Origin: Arcobacter sp. F2176
Lineage (GTDB): Bacteria; Campylobacterota; Campylobacteria; Campylobacterales; Arcobacteraceae
Length of the DNA: 64,000 nucleotides
Direction of reading: 5' to 3'
NCBI RefSeq assembly: GCF_004116465.1
Contig: NZ_PDJV01000002.1
Coordinates: 1 to 64,000 of the forward strand
Below the pieces are notes generated by a model. The model was not told the origin of the DNA, did not search any database, and saw only the letters and a program-made list of their open reading frames with translations. Within the stretch, counting starts at the first letter, position 1; each line of letters starts with the position of its first letter. The position numbers were made by a program, and so were the translations under genes. Of the stretch, positions 45,061 through 55,072 are shown piece after piece.

Positions 45061-46944
45061 ATGGGAAAAGTTATTGGAATAGATTTAGGAACTACAAACT
45101 CTTGTATGGCAGTTTATGAAAATGGTGAAGCAAAAATTATCTCTAACAAAGAAGGGAAAAATACAACTCCATCAATTGTTGCATTTACAGATAAAGGTGA
45201 AGTTTTAGTTGGTGATCCAGCAAAAAGACAAGCGATTACAAATCCAGAAAAAACTATTTATTCTATTAAAAGAATTATGGGTCTTATGATGGATGAAGAA
45301 AATGCTAAAGAAGCACAAGAAAAAGTTGGATATAAAATTGTAAATAGAAGTGGAGCTGCTGCTGTTGAAATTGGTGGAAAAGTTTATACTCCACAAGAAA
45401 TCTCAGCTAAAATTCTTGGTAAATTAAAAGCTGATGCTGAAGAGTATTTAGGACAAGCTGTAACTGATGCAGTTATTACTGTACCTGCATACTTCAATGA
45501 TGCACAGAGAAAAGCAACTCAAGAAGCTGGAACAATCGCAGGACTAAATGTTCTTAGAATTATCAATGAGCCAACAGCTGCATCATTAGCTTATGGTTTA
45601 GACAAAAAAGGTGAAGAAAAAGTTCTTGTATACGATTTAGGTGGTGGTACATTTGATGTTACTGTATTAGAAATCGGTGATGGTACATTTGAAGTACTTT
45701 CAACTGATGGTAATGCATTCTTAGGTGGAGATGACTTCGATAATAGAATTATTGATTGGTTAGCAAAAGAGTTCAAAGACGAAAATGGGTTTGATATCAA
45801 AACTGATAAAATGGCATTACAAAGATTAAAAGATGCAGCTGAAAATGCTAAAAAAGAGCTTTCATCTGCTGAATCAACAGAAATCAACTTACCATTTATC
45901 TCTATGGGAAATGCAGGACCAGTTCACTTAGTTAAATCATTAACAAGAGCAAAATTTGAGTCTATGACTGAAGATTTAATCAAAGAAACTCTAGACCATA
46001 TTAAAACTGCTCTTAAAGATGCTGGTTTAGAAAAAGGTGAAATCCAAGAAATCATCATGGTTGGTGGATCTACAAGATTACCAAAAGCAAATTCAGTTGT
46101 TAAAGAATTCTTTGGAAAAGATTTAAATAAAGGTGTTAACCCTGATGAAGTAGTTGCTGCTGGTGCTGCTGTTCAAGCTGGTGTATTAAAAGGTGATGTT
46201 AAAGATGTATTATTACTAGATGTTACTCCTTTATCACTTGGAATTGAAACTTTAGGTGGAGTTATGACTAAACTTATTGAAAAAGGTACAACAATTCCTG
46301 TTAAAAAATCTCAAGTGTTCTCAACAGCTGATGATAATCAACCTGCTGTTTCTATTCATGTAGGACAAGGTGAGAGAGAATTTGCAAGAGATAACAAATC
46401 TTTAGGTATGTTTGAATTATCTGACATCCCAGCAGCTCCAAGAGGTGTACCTCAAATTGAAGTAACATTTGATATTGATGCAAATGGTGTTTTAAATGTA
46501 AGTGCTAAAGATAAAGGAACTGGTAAAGAAAACAAAATTACTATTTCTGGTTCATCTGGATTATCTGATGAAGAAATCGAAAAAATGGTACAAGAAGCAG
46601 AAGCAAATAAAGAGACTGATGCTAAGAAAAAAGAAGTAATTGAAATCAGAAATCAAGCTGATGCTCTATTACATAGTACAAGAAAAACTTTAGAAGAAAA
46701 TGGTGATGCCGTTTCTGAAGAAGAGAGCAAAAAAATTGTTGACGCAGCAGCTGCATTAGAAGAAATATTAAAAGATGAAAATGCAACAAAAGAGCAAATT
46801 GAAGAAAAAGTTAAAGCTTTAACTGAAGTTTCTCATAAATTAGCAGAAGCAATGTATAAAAAAGAAGGTGATCAAGCTGGAGCAAAACCAGATGCAAAAG
46901 CTAAAAAAGATGACGATGATGTTATCGATGCTGAAGTAGAGTAA
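45061..46944 (+). CDS. dnaK: chaperone DnaK (Hsp70)
   Basis: The 627-residue chaperone has the N-terminal ATPase ([59 protein letters not shown]), the interdomain linker [14 protein letters not shown] and the peptide-binding domain, ending in the acidic tail [11 protein letters not shown]. An AAGGA site precedes the ATG. No dnaJ follows, as is usual in Campylobacterota. Confidence 0.99.
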   Translation: MGKVIGIDLGTTNSCMAVYENGEAKIISNKEGKNTTPSIVAFTDKGEVLVGDPAKRQAITNPEKTIYSIKRIMGLMMDEENAKEAQEKVGYKIVNRSGAAAVEIGGKVYTPQEISAKILGKLKADAEEYLGQAVTDAVITVPAYFNDAQRKATQEAGTIAGLNVLRIINEPTAASLAYGLDKKGEEKVLVYDLGGGTFDVTVLEIGDGTFEVLSTDGNAFLGGDDFDNRIIDWLAKEFKDENGFDIKTDKMALQRLKDAAENAKKELSSAESTEINLPFISMGNAGPVHLVKSLTRAKFESMTEDLIKETLDHIKTALKDAGLEKGEIQEIIMVGGSTRLPKANSVVKEFFGKDLNKGVNPDEVVAAGAAVQAGVLKGDVKDVLLLDVTPLSLGIETLGGVMTKLIEKGTTIPVKKSQVFSTADDNQPAVSIHVGQGEREFARDNKSLGMFELSDIPAAPRGVPQIEVTFDIDANGVLNVSAKDKGTGKENKITISGSSGLSDEEIEKMVQEAEANKETDAKKKEVIEIRNQADALLHSTRKTLEENGDAVSEEESKKIVDAAAALEEILKDENATKEQIEEKVKALTEVSHKLAEAMYKKEGDQAGAKPDAKAKKDDDDVIDAEVE

Positions 46945-46955
46945 ATCTCTGCTTC

Positions 46956-47237
46956 ATGCAAACTATTCTTTTCCTTTTTTTACTATTTTTAATAGTATCT
47001 TTCTCTATTTTACTTTACTTAAAAACTAAGACTTCAAGATTAGATAAATTAAATAAAGGAGAATGTCCTTCTTGTCACCAAAAAACTAAAGAGTTTTTTG
47101 ATACTAAAACAAATACAAAGTTTAAATATGAAATTATCACAACAAGATTATTAAAAGATCACGGATGCTCTGGGGTAAAAGAGATTGAGTATGTTTGTAA
47201 ATCTTGTGGTTTAAAAGAAGTTCACTCAATCAACTAA
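46956..47237 (+). CDS. small membrane-anchored zinc-ribbon protein
   Basis: The 93-residue protein has one N-terminal membrane segment (ILFLFLLFLIVSFSILLYL) and a soluble tail with CPSCHQK and CKSCGLK, likely one zinc site. It starts 11 bases after dnaK and could be read from the heat-shock message. I do not know a function. Confidence 0.6.
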   Translation: MQTILFLFLLFLIVSFSILLYLKTKTSRLDKLNKGECPSCHQKTKEFFDTKTNTKFKYEIITTRLLKDHGCSGVKEIEYVCKSCGLKEVHSIN

Positions 47238-47300
47238 ATATTTTAATTAAATTACTATTAACTAAAAAGTGCTAAAATCCCATGACAGGAGTTAAAACTT

Positions 47301-48389
47301 ATGAAAAACCTTATATTTATTACTATTTTAATCGCCATTTTTTCAGGATGTGCTCCAAAATTTGAAAAAATTGATAATTCAAAAGCAAACTTGGAAAAGG
47401 TCTCTTTTTCTGAAATAAAAGATTTTGATAAAGATGATTTATCTTTGGCCTTAGATGTTTTTAAAAAAGCTTGTACAAAAAGTTCTAGAAAAGAGACTTT
47501 TGAAGAGGTTTGTTTGAAAGCAAATGATACAACTAATCCAAAAGCATTTTTTCAAAAAAACTTTACTCCATATAAATTGTATAATAAAAATGGAACTGAT
47601 AAAGGAACAATTACGGGTTACTATGAACCTTTGTTACATGGAAGTTTTACAAAAACGAATAAGTACAAATATCCCATTTATAAAGTACCAGATGATTTGA
47701 TAACTGTGGATTTAAAAAGTGTTTATCCCCAACTTAAAAAATATACTTTAAGGGGTAAAATAGAAGGGAATAGACTTATTCCTTATGAAGCTAGAAAAAA
47801 TATAAGTAAAAATAAAAATCAAGATGTATTATTATATGTTGATAACAATATAGAACTATATTTTTTACATATACAAGGTTCTGGAAAAGTAGAATTGCCA
47901 AATGGTGATTTGATTAATATAGGTTATGCAAATCAAAATGGACAACAATATACCTCTATTGGGAAATATATGATAAGTAAGGGTTATATTGGTGGGAAAA
48001 GTGATTATAGTGCTTCAGTTCAAGGCATGAAAAAATGGTTTTATGATAACCCTGATAAAATAAATGAAGTTATGAATAAAAATCCTAGTTATATCTTTTT
48101 TGAAAAAAGATCTCAAGGAGCAACGGGAAGTTTAGGGGTAGAATTAGTTCCCCAAAGGAATTTAGCAGTTGATACAAGATATATTCCTTTAGGAATGCCT
48201 GTATTTATAAATACAAAGAATCCAGTTACAAATAAAGAGATAAATCAATTAATGGTAGCAGCAGATACAGGTGGAGCGATAAAAGGTGATATTAGAGCTG
48301 ACTTTTTTTGGGGTTTTGCAAAAGATGCTGAGAAATATGCTGGTAGGATGAAGGAAGCGGGGGAACTATATATTTTAGTTCCCAACTAA
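47301..48389 (+). CDS. mltA: MltA-type lytic murein transglycosylase lipoprotein
   Basis: The 362-residue protein has a lipoprotein signal (MKNLIFITILIAIFSGC, lipid on Cys17), the MltA domain (GTITGYYEPLLHGS, YPIYKVPDDL, YFLHIQGSGKVELPNGDLIN, VQGMKKWF) and a C-terminal 3D domain with conserved Asp (LMVAADTGGAIKGDIRADFF). It cleaves peptidoglycan to 1,6-anhydro products at the outer membrane. TGACAGGAG lies before the ATG. The gene ends in two hairpins shared with the convergent gene. Confidence 0.93.
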   Translation: MKNLIFITILIAIFSGCAPKFEKIDNSKANLEKVSFSEIKDFDKDDLSLALDVFKKACTKSSRKETFEEVCLKANDTTNPKAFFQKNFTPYKLYNKNGTDKGTITGYYEPLLHGSFTKTNKYKYPIYKVPDDLITVDLKSVYPQLKKYTLRGKIEGNRLIPYEARKNISKNKNQDVLLYVDNNIELYFLHIQGSGKVELPNGDLINIGYANQNGQQYTSIGKYMISKGYIGGKSDYSASVQGMKKWFYDNPDKINEVMNKNPSYIFFEKRSQGATGSLGVELVPQRNLAVDTRYIPLGMPVFINTKNPVTNKEINQLMVAADTGGAIKGDIRADFFWGFAKDAEKYAGRMKEAGELYILVPN

Positions 48390-48405
48390 AGGTTAAAGCC
48401 TTTAG
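48361..48405. terminator. tandem hairpins at convergent gene ends
   Basis: GGGAACTA/TAGTTCCC (48361-48383, eight pairs) lies within the end of mltA. CTAAAGG/CCTTTAG (48386-48405, seven pairs) spans its stop and the stop of the opposite gene. There is no T run, so termination is possible but not certain. Confidence 0.45.
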
Positions 48406-48656
48406 TGTGAACCACATCCACCACCACAGCATCCGCTTGTAGTATTTGTTGGAGCTTCTTGCTTGAAAGAAATTACAAAATTATTGTTATCTTCAACTAA
48501 TTGAAAATCGTGTTTACCACAGAAATCTTCATTCATAGTTGTTGTCATTTCCATAGCTTTTGTTAAAGCATCATCTTTATTCTCTAATTGTAAATTGTTT
48601 TCTAAATCACTTCTTTTAAAACAACCACAAACATGTTCAACTTGTATAGTATGCAT
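48402..48656 (-). CDS. small Cys-rich protein, metal-binding tail
   Basis: The 84-residue protein has Cys pairs at its start (HVCGCFKRSD), an internal MNEDFCGKHDFQLVED and a tail GCCGGGCGSH, which would suit metal or Fe-S binding. No family is recognised. It has its own message, convergent with mltA and divergent from psd. Confidence 0.65.
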   Translation of the reverse strand: MHTIQVEHVCGCFKRSDLENNLQLENKDDALTKAMEMTTTMNEDFCGKHDFQLVEDNNNFVISFKQEAPTNTTSGCCGGGCGSH

Positions 48657-48788
48657 ATTATTATCCTTTTATATTAATAATGGAAGATTATCAAATTAAT
48701 ATTTTTTTATTCTTAGGAACTTAAGTTAAATAGTAATTTTAAAAATCAAGTGATAATTAGGTAGAATACATTTTTTATAAGGATTAAA

Positions 48789-49598
48789 ATGCATATTACA
48801 AATTTGATTTCACAGTATTTTGGTAAGTTTGCAAAAAAAGAGTTTCCCTCTTTTATTCAAAGTACCATAAATAGTCTTTATGTGAAAAGTTTCCATTTAG
48901 ATATGAGTGAGTTTAGAAACCCTAAATATTATAAGTCTTTAAATGATTTATTTACAAGAGAATTAGCAATTCAAAGGGAAATAGAGTTGGATGATGATTT
49001 AGTTATTTCACCAACTGATTCTTTAATAACAGAGTGTGGAGCTTTGAAAAAAGATACTTTATTACAAATAAAAGGTATGGAATATAATGTTGAAGAGTTA
49101 TTAACATATCATATAAAAAAAGATAATTTAGAAAAAGTTATTGATGGAAGTTTTATGAACTTTTATCTTTCTCCAAAAGATTATCATAGATACCATGCCC
49201 CATGTGATTTTAGTGTAACTAAACTTATTCATGTTCCTGGGAAACTCTATCCAGTAAATTTAAAATATCTAAATAAAGAGATAGATCTATTTTGTCAAAA
49301 TGAAAGAGTTATTTTAGAATGTATTGATAAAAACAAGAAACTTTTTTATATGGTATTTGTTGGGGCTTTAAATGTGGGACAAATGGTATTTGAATTTGAA
49401 AGTGCAGTTGAAACTAATGTTGATGCAAAAGAGATAAAAGTTTATGAATATGAAGATTTAAATATTAAAAAAGGTGAATGTTTAGGTTACTTTAAAATGG
49501 GCTCAACAGTAGTAATGATTTGGGAAAAAGATAGTATCAAACTAAAAAATTTAACAAATCAAAAAATCCTATTTGGTTCAGTTATTAGTAAAAAATAA
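48789..49598 (+). CDS. psd: phosphatidylserine decarboxylase
   Basis: The 269-residue enzyme makes phosphatidylethanolamine. It has NLISQYFGKFAKKEFP, SLNDLFTRELAIQR, the His-rich YLSPKDYHRYHAPCD and the self-cleavage site FKMGSTVVMIW (about residue 238), where the Ser becomes the pyruvoyl group. The site reads MGST rather than the LGST of E. coli. Length matches the shorter bacterial enzymes. Confidence 0.94.
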   Translation: MHITNLISQYFGKFAKKEFPSFIQSTINSLYVKSFHLDMSEFRNPKYYKSLNDLFTRELAIQREIELDDDLVISPTDSLITECGALKKDTLLQIKGMEYNVEELLTYHIKKDNLEKVIDGSFMNFYLSPKDYHRYHAPCDFSVTKLIHVPGKLYPVNLKYLNKEIDLFCQNERVILECIDKNKKLFYMVFVGALNVGQMVFEFESAVETNVDAKEIKVYEYEDLNIKKGECLGYFKMGSTVVMIWEKDSIKLKNLTNQKILFGSVISKK

Positions 49599-49680
49599 AA
49601 AACTAAGTTATAATAACTAAGTTTAACATTATAAAAGTTTATTTTTGTAAAATGTTATAAATCAAATAAAAGGAAAAGAT

Positions 49681-49896
49681 ATGTCTACAACTACAGAATT
49701 GGCTGAAATTCAATTAGCAGGAACAAAAAAAGGTAAGATATTTATCTCTAATATTACTGAGCCTTACGGAAAAGGTACTGATGATGTTGTTAGTATTGGT
49801 ATTTCACTAAATGGTGAAAATGTTGAGTGGAAATCTCATATTCCTTATGCAAACTTAGAAGAAGTAATCGAAGTTTTACAAAAAGCTAAAAAATAA
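49681..49896 (+). CDS. small conserved-looking protein, function unknown
   Basis: The 71-residue protein (MSTTTELAEIQLAGTKKGKI..., ending VIEVLQKAKK) has an AAGGAAAAG site before its ATG and its own terminator, so it is probably real. It looks like a small alpha/beta fold without Cys, signal or membrane segment. No family recognised. Confidence 0.6.
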   Translation: MSTTTELAEIQLAGTKKGKIFISNITEPYGKGTDDVVSIGISLNGENVEWKSHIPYANLEEVIEVLQKAKK

Positions 49897-49902
49897 TAAA
49901 AG

Positions 49903-49926
49903 AAGCCAAAATCTTTGGCTTTTTTT
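49903..49926 (+). terminator. intrinsic terminator
   Basis: AAGCCAAA-ATC-TTTGGCTT with a T run. It follows the 71-residue gene and, having A residues on its other side, may also serve the convergent rhodanese gene. Confidence 0.88.
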
Positions 49927-50284
49927 AAAAAACTACTTCTTTCCCTTGTTCTATCCATAAAGCCATACCACCTTCAAGATGATAAGCATTTTCATAAGAT
50001 AATTTGTTTGCTAAAAAATCACCAACAACTCTAGTTCTATTTGCATGGGCACATACTAAAATAAAGTTTTCACTTTTATTTTTCACAATCTTTTTAAACT
50101 CTTTTAGCCAAGTATCTAAATCATGTTGTCCATATTCATTAAAAAAAGTTAATTTATATGCGCCTTTTATTATTCCAGTTGCTTTAAATTCATCTTCTCT
50201 TCTAATATCTATTATGGGTGTATTTTTATTTATAAACGGTTCTATGTCCTTAGGAAGGACATTTTTTAAAGTATTATTCATCAT
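49925..50284 (-). CDS. rhodanese-domain protein
   Basis: The 119-residue single-domain protein has the substrate loop with the catalytic Cys in LVCAHANRTRVVGDFL and the paired TPIIDIRREDEFKATGIIKG. It would carry sulfane sulfur as a persulfide in the cytosol. The YHLEGGMALWIEQG end is typical. It is separate from the thioredoxin gene that diverges from it. Confidence 0.85.
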   Translation of the reverse strand: MMNNTLKNVLPKDIEPFINKNTPIIDIRREDEFKATGIIKGAYKLTFFNEYGQHDLDTWLKEFKKIVKNKSENFILVCAHANRTRVVGDFLANKLSYENAYHLEGGMALWIEQGKEVVF

Positions 50285-50406
50285 AAATCCTAATAAAATT
50301 TCCCAATCTTACATAAAGAATTCTTATAATAAAGTATAGAATTAAAGTTAATTGACTAAACAATATTTACACACTTTTTAACTATAATGTTGCAAAAGGA
50401 ATTTAT

Positions 50407-50772
50407 ATGAAAAAATTTATAATTGTATTATCTCTATTTGTTACTAGTTTATTTGCATATGAACATTTAACAGTAGATAATATGGCAGAAAAGATAAAGG
50501 GTAAGAAAGTCATTGTGGACTTTTATGCGTCTTGGTGTCCACCTTGTAAAATAATTGGGAAAAATTTAAATGAATATAATGATACTAAACCTGATGAAGT
50601 AACTATTTATAAAGTAGATATTGATGATCAAAGAGAGCTTGTAAGTAAATATGGAGTTGAAAGTATTCCTACTGTTTTATACATCAAAGATGGAAAGATA
50701 ATTAAATCTATCATTGGTATACAAAGTGTTAGCGATATAAATAACAATGTTAATAACTATTTATTAAAATAA
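50407..50772 (+). CDS. periplasmic thioredoxin-fold protein
   Basis: The 121-residue protein has a signal peptide (MKKFIIVLSLFVTSLFA) and the active site FYASWCPPCKII, then the cis-Pro in VESIPTVLYIKDGK. It probably reduces periplasmic disulfides, with electrons from the DsbD-type protein encoded 11 bases downstream. Confidence 0.88.
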   Translation: MKKFIIVLSLFVTSLFAYEHLTVDNMAEKIKGKKVIVDFYASWCPPCKIIGKNLNEYNDTKPDEVTIYKVDIDDQRELVSKYGVESIPTVLYIKDGKIIKSIIGIQSVSDINNNVNNYLLK

Positions 50773-50783
50773 TAGGATAAAAA

Positions 50784-52541
50784 ATGAAAAAATTAGTTCT
50801 TTTATTTTTAAGTTTTATTTTTCTTTTTGGACTTGAACAAGATTTTTTATCTCCAAAAGAAGCATTTAAAGAGAGTTTTGAAACTAAAAACAGTAGTTTA
50901 ATCATAAATCTTGATTTAGGAAAAGATATTTATTTATATGCTGATAAAGTAAGTGTAAAAATCAAAAAACCTCAAGAAATTGATATAACAAAAGAATTAG
51001 TTTTGCCAAAATCAATGCCTTATGAAGAGTATATAATTTATTTGTATAATTTAAATATTGAGGTTCCATTTTCCCTATTAAAATCTAAAGTTGATGCAAA
51101 AGAGTATGAAATTGAATTAAATTTTCAAGGTTGTTCAAAAGCTGGACTTTGTTATGCACCTATGAGTAAAACAACTCTCGTGAAAATACCAGATGATTTT
51201 GTAACCCAAAGTACTACTAATTCAACTAGTTCTACAAAAAGTAGTAATGATTTAAATGAAACAGATACTATTGCAAATAGTTTAAAAGATGGTAATTTCT
51301 TTATTATTTTGCTTACATTTTTTGGATTTGGGCTTTTATTATCTTTGACACCTTGTGTTTTCCCTATGATTCCTATTTTGTCTTCTATTATTGTAAAAGC
51401 TGGACAAAATGAACAATTAAGTATGAAAAGAGGCTTCTTTTTATCATTGGTTTATGTAATTTCTATGTCTTTAGCTTATACGATTGCTGGAATAATTGCA
51501 GGACTTTTTGGGGCAAACTTACAAGTTGCACTCCAAAATCCTTATGTTTTAAGTGCTTTTGCAGCTATTTTTGTAGCTTTAGCATTTTCAATGTTTGGAT
51601 ATTATAAATTAGAACTGCCACAAAGTGTTCAAAATAAGATAAATAAAACAACAGAAGGAAAAGAGAAACAAGGAATCTTTGGAATAGCAATAATGGGATT
51701 TTTATCAGCTCTTATTGTAGGTCCTTGTGTTGCTCCACCACTTGCTGGTGCTTTAGTTTATATTGGACAAACTGGAAATGCCTTTTTAGGTGGTGCTGCT
51801 TTATTTGTACTAAGTTTAGGAATGGGAGTACCACTTCTTTTAATTGGACTTGGAGCTGGAAAGTTTATGCCAAAACCTGGTGGCTGGATGGAAAATATTA
51901 CAAGAATCTTTGGAATAGTAATGTTAGCTATTGCTATTTGGATGTTAGATAGAGTACTTGAACCAATTATTGTTATGTATTTATGGTCACTACTGTTTTT
52001 AGGAACGACACTTTATTTAAAACTGTATGAACATATTTTAATGAGACTTATTACTTTAGTTATTTTGATATATGGAGTTTTGACTTTCGTTGGTGCTGTA
52101 AGTGGAGCAACAAATGTGTTAAATCCTTTGGAAAAATTCACTTCAAGTAAAGTTGTTTCTACAAGTGAGGCTGGAATTACATTTAAAAGAATTAAAAACT
52201 TAACAGAGTTAGAAGCTGAGATAAAAAAATCAGATAAACCAGTTATGTTAGATTTTTATGCTGATTGGTGCGTGGCTTGTAAAGAGTTTGAAAACATTAC
52301 TTTTAAAGATGACAGAGTAATAGAAAAATTAAAAGGCTTTACACTTTTACAAGCTGATGTTACAGCTAATAACCAAGATGACAAAGAGTTACAAAAAAGA
52401 TTTAACATCATTGGCCCTCCTGGAATAATTTTTTGGGACAAAGACAATAATGAGATAAATGCTTCAAAAATAGTTGGATATAAAAATCCAAAAGAGTTTT
52501 TGGAGATACTTAATAAACATTTTAGTAGTAGCGACATTTAG
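50784..52541 (+). CDS. dsbD: thiol:disulfide interchange protein DsbD
   Basis: The 585-residue protein has three parts. A signal peptide and periplasmic alpha domain carry the Cys pair in FQGCSKAGLCYAPMSKT. Eight membrane segments include GFGLLLSLTPCVFPMIPIL and ALIVGPCVAPPLAGAL, with the two redox Cys. A C-terminal thioredoxin domain has DFYADWCVACKEFEN. It moves electrons from cytosolic thioredoxin to the periplasm. The upstream thioredoxin is its likely partner. It ends tail-to-tail with glnD, overlapping by four bases. Confidence 0.95.
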   Translation: MKKLVLLFLSFIFLFGLEQDFLSPKEAFKESFETKNSSLIINLDLGKDIYLYADKVSVKIKKPQEIDITKELVLPKSMPYEEYIIYLYNLNIEVPFSLLKSKVDAKEYEIELNFQGCSKAGLCYAPMSKTTLVKIPDDFVTQSTTNSTSSTKSSNDLNETDTIANSLKDGNFFIILLTFFGFGLLLSLTPCVFPMIPILSSIIVKAGQNEQLSMKRGFFLSLVYVISMSLAYTIAGIIAGLFGANLQVALQNPYVLSAFAAIFVALAFSMFGYYKLELPQSVQNKINKTTEGKEKQGIFGIAIMGFLSALIVGPCVAPPLAGALVYIGQTGNAFLGGAALFVLSLGMGVPLLLIGLGAGKFMPKPGGWMENITRIFGIVMLAIAIWMLDRVLEPIIVMYLWSLLFLGTTLYLKLYEHILMRLITLVILIYGVLTFVGAVSGATNVLNPLEKFTSSKVVSTSEAGITFKRIKNLTELEAEIKKSDKPVMLDFYADWCVACKEFENITFKDDRVIEKLKGFTLLQADVTANNQDDKELQKRFNIIGPPGIIFWDKDNNEINASKIVGYKNPKEFLEILNKHFSSSDI

Positions 52542-55072
52542 TCGTTACTACAAATCATTTCTACAATTTTTTCTGAATTAACACTAAAATTACCATTTTT
52601 CTCAATTAAAAATAAATCTCTTACTCTTTTTTTATTTAATGAAAGTTTTGCACTTTCTATTTCTACTCCAAAGTCATCGAAAATTTTAGTAATATATGCT
52701 AATAATCCTTTTTGATTTATAGCATGGATTCTCATACTTGCAAGATATGAAGTATGATTACAATTTACTTCAACTTCATTTTTTAGAATAATAGGTTGTT
52801 TTAGATTTAATTTTTTGCTCATATCAAAAGAAGCATTTATTATTTCTTCAATATGTAATAAATCACCATCTTCAACTTTTTCTGTAAATTGGATTTCAAA
52901 ACATTTTTTATCATCAAATAATTTAAAAATATTCATAACTGAAATATCTAAAAATTCTAATTTACCAAGTAGATATCCTAAGTTCAAAGGAATCTTTCTT
53001 ATTATTCTTATTGTTAGGGCTTTGTCATTTAATATCTTATAAGTATAAGTTTCTACTTCTTTTGCTTTTAATACTAAGTCTAATATATCAGCAGCCTTAA
53101 GTTGTAAGAAGATTTGGTTTGAGGCAATATATGTTATTTTTTTCTTTAGTATTTGAGGTAAGTCATTATATTGTTTTAGTTTTTTGATACTATTTATTTT
53201 TGCAATTCTTCTTGAACTTTCAGTTAAAAGAGTAGTATTTTCAAAGGCATATAATGTTTGATGGTATAATTCTCTTAATAGGGTTGAAGTTGAACTTTTA
53301 TAAATATTTTTGCCAACAGCAGAAATATCCCCATAAGTTAAAACAAATAACATATCTAAAAATTTTTTATTTTGAACTAATCCTGAAAAATTTCTAATAA
53401 TTTTTTCAGAATATATATCTTCACTTGTAGCAACTTTACTCATCATATTGTGATATCTTATTAGTTTTGCTATAACTTGTGTATGTTCAGCCTTAAAACT
53501 AAGTCCTTTTGCCATATTTCTAAATAGTTTTTCACCTGCAATATGATGATCCGTAAGTCTTCCTTTTCCTACATCATGAAAAAATGTTGCAATTTTGACT
53601 AATGATTGTTCTGTTTTATCAAAATTTTCATATAACTCTTTTACAAATTCATCTTTTATATCACTTAAGTGTTTTAATGTTTTTATAGAATGTACATCAA
53701 CTGGAAGTTCATGGTATCCATCAAATTGTGGTTGATTTATTATCTTTTTAGTAATAGGGAATATTGATTCAAATATTCTTGCATTGTAAAGAAGTTTTAT
53801 TATTGGATATAAAGATTCTTTAAATAATAATCTTCTTAATAATAGTTTATGCTCTTTTGTTTGTTTTTGTGGCAAGATAGTTTTACTTGCATAATAAACA
53901 TATGATTGGTCAAATCTTTCTACACTTATTGGTAAAGATATGAGCTCTTTGAGAAAGGCAGTTAGTGTTTTTGGTTTATTGAAGTATGAAGTATATATTT
54001 TACCTTCATAAATATAAAGATTTTTTTTGAATCTATTTTTTCTAACTAAATCATAATTTTGATTTTTAAATTCTAATTCTCTTGTGAATTTTTTGCTTAA
54101 AATATTTGTGAAGAAGTGAATATTATGCAAAGACTCAAAAATTTTGTTCATAGCCTGAGTCTCTTTTGTCTTTCTTGGCGTATGTTTAAATCCAAGTTTA
54201 GTACTTAACTCTGGTAGAATATCAAAATTTACAGTATCAAGTTTTTTCTTTGCAATATTATGTAAGTGATTTCTTACTTGAAAAATATACTCTAAAGATA
54301 TTCTATATTTCTTGTACTCTTCTTCCGTAAATTCTTTATCCATAAGATGTCTTAGTCTTGTAACTCCAAAAACTACATTTGCGATCCAAAATACCATATT
54401 TGCTTCTCTCATACCACCATAACCATCTTTTATATTAGGTTCCATTTTTAAAGGGTATTTTAAAAGTCTATCTTTGTGTTCTTGCTTTTTTTCTAGAATA
54501 AATTCTAATTGGTTAGTTTTTCTTATTCTATTTAATACATTTTCATAACCAAACCATAAATATTTTGAACCATAAATTAGTCTTGATTCTATGATTGCAG
54601 TTTTGATTGTAATATCTTCTTTAACAGATTCTGCTACATCATTAAGTTCATGAACCCTAGAACCTAACTTTAGTCCACAATCCCAAGCTAAAGTAATAAA
54701 TTCTTGAATTATATCTTTGATATTATAACCCTTAACATCTTCATATAAAAGTAGTAAATCGATATCTGAATAAATACAAAGTTGTTCTCTTCCATAAGAG
54801 CCTAGAGCGATTATTGAAATAGGAATAGAAGTGCTCATTGGTTGATATGAACCAAAATTTTTTCTAAGAATATATTTATAAAGTGAGATTAAAAACTTAT
54901 CAGTAACTTTTGTGTGTTGAACAAAAAAATCTTTCCCACCATTTGTATCTATACTTGTATCAATAGAGTTTACATAGCTTTGGATATATTTTTTAAATAC
55001 TTTTGATATTTGAAAATCATTAGCATTTTTTTCTATAAGTTCTTCAACTTCTAGATTCATCTCATTAATCAT
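52538..55072 (-). CDS. glnD: PII uridylyltransferase / uridylyl-removing enzyme
   Basis: The 844-residue sensor of glutamine adds UMP to PII when nitrogen is short and removes it when glutamine is high. It has the nucleotidyltransferase motif GSYGREQLCIYSDIDLLLLY (about residues 92-110), the HD hydrolase site FFHDVGKGRLTDHHIAGE (about 499) and C-terminal ACT-type region MRIHAINQKGLLAYITKIFD. The ATG overlaps the stop of the regulator gene. Its PII partners are the two GlnK proteins encoded nearby. Confidence 0.93.
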   Translation of the reverse strand: MINEMNLEVEELIEKNANDFQISKVFKKYIQSYVNSIDTSIDTNGGKDFFVQHTKVTDKFLISLYKYILRKNFGSYQPMSTSIPISIIALGSYGREQLCIYSDIDLLLLYEDVKGYNIKDIIQEFITLAWDCGLKLGSRVHELNDVAESVKEDITIKTAIIESRLIYGSKYLWFGYENVLNRIRKTNQLEFILEKKQEHKDRLLKYPLKMEPNIKDGYGGMREANMVFWIANVVFGVTRLRHLMDKEFTEEEYKKYRISLEYIFQVRNHLHNIAKKKLDTVNFDILPELSTKLGFKHTPRKTKETQAMNKIFESLHNIHFFTNILSKKFTRELEFKNQNYDLVRKNRFKKNLYIYEGKIYTSYFNKPKTLTAFLKELISLPISVERFDQSYVYYASKTILPQKQTKEHKLLLRRLLFKESLYPIIKLLYNARIFESIFPITKKIINQPQFDGYHELPVDVHSIKTLKHLSDIKDEFVKELYENFDKTEQSLVKIATFFHDVGKGRLTDHHIAGEKLFRNMAKGLSFKAEHTQVIAKLIRYHNMMSKVATSEDIYSEKIIRNFSGLVQNKKFLDMLFVLTYGDISAVGKNIYKSSTSTLLRELYHQTLYAFENTTLLTESSRRIAKINSIKKLKQYNDLPQILKKKITYIASNQIFLQLKAADILDLVLKAKEVETYTYKILNDKALTIRIIRKIPLNLGYLLGKLEFLDISVMNIFKLFDDKKCFEIQFTEKVEDGDLLHIEEIINASFDMSKKLNLKQPIILKNEVEVNCNHTSYLASMRIHAINQKGLLAYITKIFDDFGVEIESAKLSLNKKRVRDLFLIEKNGNFSVNSEKIVEMICSND

